From contig JAGOCL010000138.1 of the NCBI GenBank assembly GCA_017998755.1, positions 1 through 6,710 on the forward strand: a stretch of DNA of 6,710 nt. The letters run 5' to 3'. Every line of letters begins with the position of its first letter. The stretch's first letter is position 1. Shown piece by piece: positions 1 to 6,540 of this stretch. Source of the stretch: Spirochaetota bacterium (lineage in GTDB: Bacteria; Spirochaetota; GWE2-31-10; MWDO01). The notes beneath the pieces were generated by a model. It saw only the letters and a program-made list of their open reading frames with translations, was not told where the DNA came from and did no database searches. The translations under genes and the position numbers were made by a program.

Positions 1-1
1 A

Positions 2-2359
2 ATATTACTCGAGGAACTCTTAAAAGACCCGAAAAACGAAGAGAAGATTATTAAGCTCATTCGTCAGATTGAAGATCTTGAAAAAGAGAGTTTAAAAAAC
101 CTCAATTACGGGTTTATGTCTCTTGAGGAGGGAAATATCGAGAACGCTCTAATATTTTTTGAAAAAGTAGATACAAACAGCGATTACGATAAAAAACTTG
201 ACGAGACGATCAAACTCTCCAGACTTATAAACGATACTTTTATACAGAATAATTATTATATAGATTTTATATATGCGGCGGAAAGAAATTTGACGGAACT
301 TAATTTACTGGAAGCGTATAATAATATCAAGTCCGCTCTGGATTTGTTTAGGTTAACCGAAGAAGATATTATTAACAATGCCGATTTTCTAAATTATATA
401 AATAGATTTCACTCCGCCGAAGACAACTTATTCAAATTACGGCTTGATTATAACTTCCTTGCTAGCTCGATCAATTACGACGAGGAATATTTTTACGAAC
501 AATCCGAGCTTATCAATCTTACTTATAAAAAATGGTTTGAAATGGAGCTTGAATTTATTCAATTAAAAGAGGAACTTCTTTCATTTGACCCAAGCGTAAA
601 AGATTATATAGAATATAAAGCGTATTTCTCGATATGCGAAAAATATATTTTTTATATCAGAACGGCTATACAGAAATATTCAAGAATATTTGTTGAAGAC
701 GCGCTAAATTTTATAGATACTTTAACGAAAAGCAAACTTAAAGAAGGCGAAAATGTTGACGACAGAAAAAAAACGATAAGCGAGATAAAAACAGATATTA
801 TAGAGGCGTTTGAAAAATTTGCTTTTTATAAACGTTTGATAAATTTAAACGACGATCTGTTTTATACTAGAAGTAATAAAAACGTCATAGATTATTTTAC
901 ATATTTAACTCGTAAAAAAAGAATATTTATGGGAGTTAATTTTATCGGATTTGACGCGGCTTATGAACGAGCCGATAAATCTTTGACTGAGTTCAAAAAA
1001 TATTGGGATGCGGGCGACCTCGATACCGCGGAAAAACGTCTTATTTCGGCAAGGGGAGATGCGGATAAGCTTTTTCTATTCAAGAAAGAATCGGATAAAG
1101 ATTTTTTGAATTACGCCTTTCTTGAAAAAAATACTGATTATCAAGATATATACGAAGAAAAGATCGAAATTAACGCAAAAATATCTGAGTTTGGCGAAAA
1201 AATAGGTTTGGCGGAAGAATCGCTTAATAACGAAAAATTTGCTATAATGAAATTTACAAAAACGGCAGACGAATCGTTTGAGGAAGCCAAAAAACTTTAT
1301 AATCAAAGAAAATACGATTTATCCTTTAAAAAATTTAACGAATCAAAGGATAATTATCTTGAAGTCCAGATTAAGAATAAATCAAAGCGAATTCAAGATA
1401 ATATTAGCGTTATAGACGATTTTCTTGATAAATTAGACAATATCATCTACGAAAAAGATATAAAAGAGGCAAATCAAAGGCTAGACGCGGCAAAAACCGA
1501 GTTTTATAAAGGAAACTACGACGAGGCAAAAAAGAATATCGATATCGCGGATAATTTATATAGAAAATTAAATCAATCTAACGAGTTTATCGATTATTAC
1601 CGCGAGAGAATAATCGCCGCAATAAAGATTAATTCCGGGACAAAAATTAAACGGGACGATCCAGTTTACGATTATGTTGTAGAGATATTTAAAAACGCCG
1701 TAAATTATTTTGAAAAAAAGCAGTATCAAAAAGCGAGGGATTATATCAATCTGGTATTGGTTGAAAAGCCTTATTATGAAGAGGCGCGACGTATTGAGAC
1801 AAAAATATTAAAAGAGACAGATATCGATAGTTTTAACGAATCGTACAAAAAGTACAAAGAGCGCGCTATGGCGAAGTATAATAACGAGAAATACGGCGAA
1901 GCCATTAATGAATTTCAATTGTTGAAGGAATTTGGAGTCGATATTACAGCAATTAATGGATATATTAAAATTTGTCGAGAAAAGTTAAATTTTGTTCCGA
2001 CAGCTTTGAGCGAGAACGATAAGCGCGAAGCGAGAAGGTACGTCTCAATAGCGGAAGACCTTTACGGAAGAGAGCTCTTTGCGGAATCTAACATTCAAAT
2101 AGACAACGCTCTACGTTTGTGGAGCGACGTTCCAAAAGGAAACGAGATTAAGTATCGAATATTAATTAAATTGAAAAAGCCGCTTCCAAAGCTTAATCAG
2201 GATAACGAGGTACAGTTTAAAAAGGCGGAGAACGCTTACAGAGACGGCGATTACGAGACGGCTTTTTCTATAACGTCCGATATTCTAAAAAGTCAGGATC
2301 TTGAGAAAGTAAAAAAATTAAACGTATTAGCGGATATAAAAAGAAAACAGAGATTATGA
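2..2359 (+). CDS. Helical TPR-like repeat protein, 5' end outside the window (partial)
   Basis: The reading frame is open from position 2 to the TGA at 2357-2359, giving 785 residues with no start in sight. The first ATG, at 116, is unlikely to be the start: it has no nearby Shine-Dalgarno sequence and falls inside a TPR-like helix (N-Y-G-F-M-S-L-E-E-G-N, with A and F following at TPR spacing). The protein is charged, rich in Lys, Glu, Asp, Asn and Tyr, and predicted almost wholly helical. TPR-type hairpin signatures (aromatic-x-x-G/K-[DN/K]-aromatic-x-x-A) recur near nt 119, 1003, 1298, 1502, 1709, 1877, 2061 and 2237. The later ones are spaced about 56-69 residues apart, so this is not a plain 34-residue TPR array. 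No membrane segment is seen, and the C-terminus is basic (K-R-K-Q-R-L). Any signal peptide would be outside the window, so its location in the cell is unknown. It overlaps the phosphatase gene by 4 nt, which suggests a scaffold or partner role (inference). The specific function is not recognised. Confidence 0.85.
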   Translation: MLLEELLKDPKNEEKIIKLIRQIEDLEKESLKNLNYGFMSLEEGNIENALIFFEKVDTNSDYDKKLDETIKLSRLINDTFIQNNYYIDFIYAAERNLTELNLLEAYNNIKSALDLFRLTEEDIINNADFLNYINRFHSAEDNLFKLRLDYNFLASSINYDEEYFYEQSELINLTYKKWFEMELEFIQLKEELLSFDPSVKDYIEYKAYFSICEKYIFYIRTAIQKYSRIFVEDALNFIDTLTKSKLKEGENVDDRKKTISEIKTDIIEAFEKFAFYKRLINLNDDLFYTRSNKNVIDYFTYLTRKKRIFMGVNFIGFDAAYERADKSLTEFKKYWDAGDLDTAEKRLISARGDADKLFLFKKESDKDFLNYAFLEKNTDYQDIYEEKIEINAKISEFGEKIGLAEESLNNEKFAIMKFTKTADESFEEAKKLYNQRKYDLSFKKFNESKDNYLEVQIKNKSKRIQDNISVIDDFLDKLDNIIYEKDIKEANQRLDAAKTEFYKGNYDEAKKNIDIADNLYRKLNQSNEFIDYYRERIIAAIKINSGTKIKRDDPVYDYVVEIFKNAVNYFEKKQYQKARDYINLVLVEKPYYEEARRIETKILKETDIDSFNESYKKYKERAMAKYNNEKYGEAINEFQLLKEFGVDITAINGYIKICREKLNFVPTALSENDKREARRYVSIAEDLYGRELFAESNIQIDNALRLWSDVPKGNEIKYRILIKLKKPLPKLNQDNEVQFKKAENAYRDGDYETAFSITSDILKSQDLEKVKKLNVLADIKRKQRL
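2349..2359 (+). promoter_or_regulatory. ATGA stop-start overlap with weak RBS (translational coupling)
   Basis: The TGA ending the TPR-like gene (2357-2359) shares bases with the ATG of the phosphatase gene (2356-2358). The only Shine-Dalgarno-like bases are AGAG at 2349-2352, just 3 nt from the ATG, which is weak and too close. Initiation probably depends on ribosomes finishing the upstream gene, so the two proteins should be made from one mRNA in linked amounts. This start is supported by the clean signal peptide it creates. Confidence 0.6.
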
Positions 2360-5300
2360 GGAAATTATTTTTCTTAACATTAATATTTTTTTCTTCATTA
2401 AATATTTTCTCGAGAGATGCGACTATCTTTTGGGATAACGAGAAAGAAATAATTAGAGTTAATATCGGAAAATTCGATACTTTTAGTTCTAACGATTTCA
2501 TAGGAGTAGTATATTCCGACGCGGATAATAAAAACAAGCTTTATTGCGTATTCAGTTCGGACGGGAAGAGCTTTTCAAAGCCGTATCTTCTTACCGATAA
2601 TTTTTATGCAAAAAATAACGACGGCGTAGATTTTTCGGTAGCGCTCGATTCAAATTCCAAATTGTATCTTGCGTTTAGGACCGATGAGAATAAATTGGAA
2701 GTCGATACGTTCGCTTTCCCGTTCGAACAAAAAAGCCGACTTAATAAAACGGTTATTAATTCGTCAGACATACTTTTCTTACCCGAGATCATGGTAAGCG
2801 CAAACGGAACGGTATTTCTGGCCTATTCTACGAATATTAATAACGACTTAAAAATCGGATTGACTTCGATATCTCAGAAAGGGGATATTTCCGGTACGCA
2901 AATAATCGGGTCTGATCTAAAATCCTCTTTAAATCCGGTATTAAAAGAGTACGGGAATTCGCTATATTTAGTTTTTCAGTCAAAAGATAACGACGATATA
3001 CCGGCCCTAATTAACGATCGGAGCTTTGAAAGAGATATTCTAAACAAACTAACAGATATACAAGATAAAACTTTATTGCAAAATTCTTACGAGAAAGATC
3101 CCGTAAAATTTACGTATAATCTAATCAACGGTATTTCTAACAAGGATAGATCCCGTATTAAGGAAATATTGTTAACTCTTAAATATAATAATCCCACGAA
3201 TATATCGTATAATATTTATATTGCCAAATCCGACGACGGCGGAGTAAACTGGAGTTACAAACGAGTCGTTACTTCTTATGGAGAGAATAATCAAAGACCT
3301 GATTTTATTATAAACGATAACGGAATGCATCTTACTTGGGAAAAAGACGACGATAGCTTGATAAGCCATATTTATTATGCAAATTTAACCGTCAAGGACT
3401 GGAATATTTATGAAGAAATAATTATTTCCGACCGCAATTCCGAGGCTTATTTACCGTCGTTAGTAGAATATAACAAGTCTATATACGTATTTTGGTACGA
3501 CAACGCAGACGGAACTTTTCAAAATTATTATAGAGAAGCGTTAGAGCTTGGATTATCGGAGGTTAAACCGGTAAAAAAAGCGAAAGGTAGAACCGTTTTG
3601 AACTCAATTAGCGTTTTTAAAGAGAATCCCGTAATAATATGGGGGCAAGAATTTAATAATAGCGCTTCGGTATATACTGCGACAATCGATAATTTTGTCG
3701 AAGCTCCCAGAATTTATATACAAAATCATAGCGGTAAAAAAGCTCTAAATCGGACAAAAGTCAAGTTTGAGTGGAATACAATAAACGACGCTTCGGGATT
3801 GTACGGATATAGGGCTATTTTAACGCGGGATAAAGATGAAAAGATATCCGGAGGATTATACGACTCGTATATCGATGAAACCGTCAATTATAGAGAATAT
3901 TCTATCGCTGAAGAGGGCGAGTGGTTTTTTAAAATTATGGCTTACGACAAAGCCGGCAACGTTAGCGCCGAGTCGGTTTATTCCGTATCGATAGACGTTA
4001 CCCCTCCGGCGGCTCCGGTTTTATCCGTTATGGAGTATGACTCGGATGGCGCGTTAGTTTCAAATTCACCAGTTATAAAATGGAAGCCCTCTGAAGACGG
4101 CGTTCCTAAATATAAATATTTCTATAAATTCTTTCTCAATGAAAAGGATAAAAATAAGTGGAAACTATCTAATAAAGTTAATTCAGACAATTTTACTTAT
4201 ACAAACGATAGCTTTGTTAAGTTTTTTGAACTTGATAACGGATATTTGACGTTAGGACTACAAGGTTTTGACGAGGCGGGCAATATTTCCGAGATTAGTT
4301 GGAATGAATTCAAGCTTAACAAATATATAGTAAAAACAATAATCTCAAGCGTTAAAGAAAAAAAGACCGGAGACGTTGTAACGTTTGATATTTTCGGAAG
4401 AGGATTTGACGTTGAAAAAGAAGTTTCGTTTATTGTAGTAGATAAAGATATGAAGTCGCCTTTTGATTACGAATTGGACCGAAACTATTTTGATATTATA
4501 GGCGACCGGGCTATCTCCCAGAAAATTGGAGTCGAGATATACGACGGCGTTTATAATATTGGACTTGTTCACCCCGTAAGAGGCGCCGTCTTTTTTGATA
4601 AGAAATTTAAGTTTGAACAAAAATGGGCTTTTGTTTACGAAAAAAAAGATATATTTAAAGAAATAAAAATTCGTTATATAACCAACGAATTTAATGCGAC
4701 CAAAATCATAATATCTTCGATATTGATAATCTGGTCGATATTAGTGTTATTTGTCGCAATGGGTATCATACAAATAAAAAGGGAAGCGGTTCAAGTAAAC
4801 AGGCTTATTGCGAAATATGATCAAATAAAAGAAGATTATTACAGCGGCAAGTGGAAAATATCTGAAAAAAAGGAGCTTTTAATGAAGAAAAAATTAGGAT
4901 TGACTGTTAAGTACGGCTTATTAATACTTTTCCTCGTTTTTTTAGCCGTTACCGGTACTTCAATAACTATCAGCGCTATAACGTTGAACAATCAAAGGGA
5001 GAATCTCGCGCAAATGATGAAAGATAAAGCCGAACTGGTAATGAAAAATTTTAATACTTCGATAAGCTACATTTATAATACCACGCGAAACGACTACGAC
5101 GCTTACGATTCGCTTGACACTTTTACAAAATTGACCGACGTAGGATTTGCGGCGTTTCGTAAAAGCGGAGACGTTCTGACTGCGAGATACGGAAAGACGG
5201 AAGACTTAAAAATATTTCTACCGGATATCGATGTAGATATGGTAGACAACAAAACCCTAGACAAACTTATCGACGATAGTTATTTTAAACAGATATTAAA

Positions 5301-6540
5301 CGATAAAGTAAAGATATTTAAAGACGATAAAAATACGACGTCGATTATTTATCCGGATTTTGAGGTAAAAAAGTTAAATGATAAATATATCTTTTCCAAT
5401 CCCATTTATACGTTATCAAACGAGTTTATAGGCGAAATTTACATAGGTTTTTCATTTATTAGCATCTTGAATATGATCGAAGTCGAAACTAAAAACCTTA
5501 TCAAAATATCGGTATTTGTTACGCTAGGAGCGTTATTGATGAGTATTATCGGCTCGTTGTTTCTTGCGACAAATACTATCAGACCAATTAAAAAAATATC
5601 AAAGCACGTTAATATCATTGCAGAAACTGAGGATTACGAAAAACTTATAGGCACAGAAAATGAGAAAATAGAAATAAAATCAGGCGACGAGATCGCCGTA
5701 TTAGCCTACGCGATAAACGATATGACGCATAAGCTTATCGAAAAATCTAAGGCCGATAAACAACTGCTTTTAGGTAAAGAAATTCAAAAAAAATTCATAC
5801 CGCTAGACCCTTTTGAGAACGATTTTGTCGATATTTACGGATTTTACGAAGGGGCTAAAGGGGTATCGGGAGATTATTTTGATTATAAAAAACTTGACGA
5901 AGAACATTACGCATTTATAATATGCGACGTATCGGGGAAAGCGGTGCCGGCGGCGCTTATAATGGTCCAAATTTCGACCATATTCCGATCGTTTTTTTCA
6001 AATTTTAAGGTTGGAAAAAACAAGCTCGATACCGTTCAGGTTGTAAATCAGATTAATGATACCGTAGAAGAACGGGGATTTCAAGGAAGATTCGCCGCAA
6101 TCTTAGTATCGATTTATAATATTAAGACTGGTAAAATGATTTTGACTAACGCAGGATACACAAAACTTTTAGTTTATAGAGATCAAAAGAAAGAGACCGA
6201 ATGGATAAATCTTGCGGATTCGGGCGCCGCCGGGGTATTTCCGTCTTTTATGCTCCCGTTTCCTTTCAAATTAGAAACTCTTCAGATAAATCAAGGGGAT
6301 ATAATATTTCTTTTTACAGACGGTATAGAAGAGGCGCGAAACGGCCAGAAAATTATAACGAGCGAAGGCGAAGAAAAAGAAGACGAATTCGGTAACGATC
6401 GGATAAAAGAAGTGTTGGATAAATCCAGCGGGAAAACTTCCAAAGAGATAGTAAATTTACTTATCGGCGCTCAAAACGAATATAGAGGGGACTTTGAACA
6501 ATACGACGACTTGACCTTATTAGCGATAAGAAGAAAGTAA
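2356..6540 (+). CDS. Receptor-type SpoIIE/PP2C protein phosphatase with extracytoplasmic propeller, Fn3-like modules, sensor and HAMP
   Basis: This 1394-residue protein is probably an inner-membrane receptor phosphatase. Residues 1-19 form a signal peptide (MRK, hydrophobic core, cleavage likely after S19). Residues ~45-435 hold seven propeller-type repeats about 50 residues apart, with one exact Asp-box (S292, D294, G296, W299), a degenerate one at 67-73, and a helical insertion at ~215-285. Two Fn3/Ig-like modules (~450-547, ~550-655) each carry a [YF]-D-x-A-G-N-x-S motif; a beta-rich module follows (~657-760). Membrane segments are at ~784-805, ~853-875 and ~1048-1071, with a second extracytoplasmic, Cache-like sensor at ~877-1047. 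HAMP (~1072-1131) has P1077 and the D1111-E1112 pair. PP2C/SpoIIE (~1140-1394) shows G-D1173-Y-F-D, C-D1191-V-S-G-K, F-T-D1322-G and D1384-D1385-L-T, so the metal-binding aspartates appear intact. The family removes phosphate from a serine of STAS anti-anti-sigma proteins in partner-switch circuits; the target here is unknown. One canonical Asp-box alone does not support sialidase activity, so the propeller is more likely a binding domain. The fold assignments outside HAMP and PP2C are tentative. Confidence 0.93.
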   Translation: MRKLFFLTLIFFSSLNIFSRDATIFWDNEKEIIRVNIGKFDTFSSNDFIGVVYSDADNKNKLYCVFSSDGKSFSKPYLLTDNFYAKNNDGVDFSVALDSNSKLYLAFRTDENKLEVDTFAFPFEQKSRLNKTVINSSDILFLPEIMVSANGTVFLAYSTNINNDLKIGLTSISQKGDISGTQIIGSDLKSSLNPVLKEYGNSLYLVFQSKDNDDIPALINDRSFERDILNKLTDIQDKTLLQNSYEKDPVKFTYNLINGISNKDRSRIKEILLTLKYNNPTNISYNIYIAKSDDGGVNWSYKRVVTSYGENNQRPDFIINDNGMHLTWEKDDDSLISHIYYANLTVKDWNIYEEIIISDRNSEAYLPSLVEYNKSIYVFWYDNADGTFQNYYREALELGLSEVKPVKKAKGRTVLNSISVFKENPVIIWGQEFNNSASVYTATIDNFVEAPRIYIQNHSGKKALNRTKVKFEWNTINDASGLYGYRAILTRDKDEKISGGLYDSYIDETVNYREYSIAEEGEWFFKIMAYDKAGNVSAESVYSVSIDVTPPAAPVLSVMEYDSDGALVSNSPVIKWKPSEDGVPKYKYFYKFFLNEKDKNKWKLSNKVNSDNFTYTNDSFVKFFELDNGYLTLGLQGFDEAGNISEISWNEFKLNKYIVKTIISSVKEKKTGDVVTFDIFGRGFDVEKEVSFIVVDKDMKSPFDYELDRNYFDIIGDRAISQKIGVEIYDGVYNIGLVHPVRGAVFFDKKFKFEQKWAFVYEKKDIFKEIKIRYITNEFNATKIIISSILIIWSILVLFVAMGIIQIKREAVQVNRLIAKYDQIKEDYYSGKWKISEKKELLMKKKLGLTVKYGLLILFLVFLAVTGTSITISAITLNNQRENLAQMMKDKAELVMKNFNTSISYIYNTTRNDYDAYDSLDTFTKLTDVGFAAFRKSGDVLTARYGKTEDLKIFLPDIDVDMVDNKTLDKLIDDSYFKQILNDKVKIFKDDKNTTSIIYPDFEVKKLNDKYIFSNPIYTLSNEFIGEIYIGFSFISILNMIEVETKNLIKISVFVTLGALLMSIIGSLFLATNTIRPIKKISKHVNIIAETEDYEKLIGTENEKIEIKSGDEIAVLAYAINDMTHKLIEKSKADKQLLLGKEIQKKFIPLDPFENDFVDIYGFYEGAKGVSGDYFDYKKLDEEHYAFIICDVSGKAVPAALIMVQISTIFRSFFSNFKVGKNKLDTVQVVNQINDTVEERGFQGRFAAILVSIYNIKTGKMILTNAGYTKLLVYRDQKKETEWINLADSGAAGVFPSFMLPFPFKLETLQINQGDIIFLFTDGIEEARNGQKIITSEGEEKEDEFGNDRIKEVLDKSSGKTSKEIVNLLIGAQNEYRGDFEQYDDLTLLAIRRK
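4869..4881 (+). promoter_or_regulatory. Possible internal ribosome binding site before in-frame ATG 4882
   Basis: AAAGGAG at 4869-4875 is followed by a 6-nt spacer and an ATG at 4882 that is in frame with the phosphatase (M843). This is a far better Shine-Dalgarno match than the one at the annotated start. The product would begin M-K-K-K-L-G-L-T-V-K followed directly by membrane segment 2, which looks like an ordinary N-terminus, and would keep the sensor, HAMP and PP2C domains (552 residues, 4882-6540). The same bases also encode an unremarkable K-K-E stretch of the linker, so chance is a real alternative. Confidence 0.35.

Noticed and set aside
1076..1306. 76-codon - strand frame rich in Phe and Ile
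   Set aside because: It is antisense to the A-rich, Lys/Glu-coding TPR-like gene, which automatically gives Phe/Leu/Ile codons. No ribosome site is seen.
2268..2537. 89-codon - strand hydrophobic frame across the gene junction
   Set aside because: It is antisense to the end of the TPR-like gene and to the signal peptide and start of the phosphatase, both of which are well supported.
2356..3660. Sialidase enzyme domain
   Set aside because: Only one canonical Asp-box is present and I could not identify the arginine triad or the Tyr/Glu/Asp catalytic set, so a binding propeller is the safer reading.
4345..4620. 91-codon - strand frame inside the phosphatase gene
   Set aside because: It is antisense to the beta-rich module before membrane segment 1; no start signal or recognisable domain.
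6201..6395. 64-codon + strand open frame rich in Arg and Gly
   Set aside because: It lies wholly inside the PP2C domain in another frame; its composition follows from reading the Asp/Glu/Lys codons out of frame.
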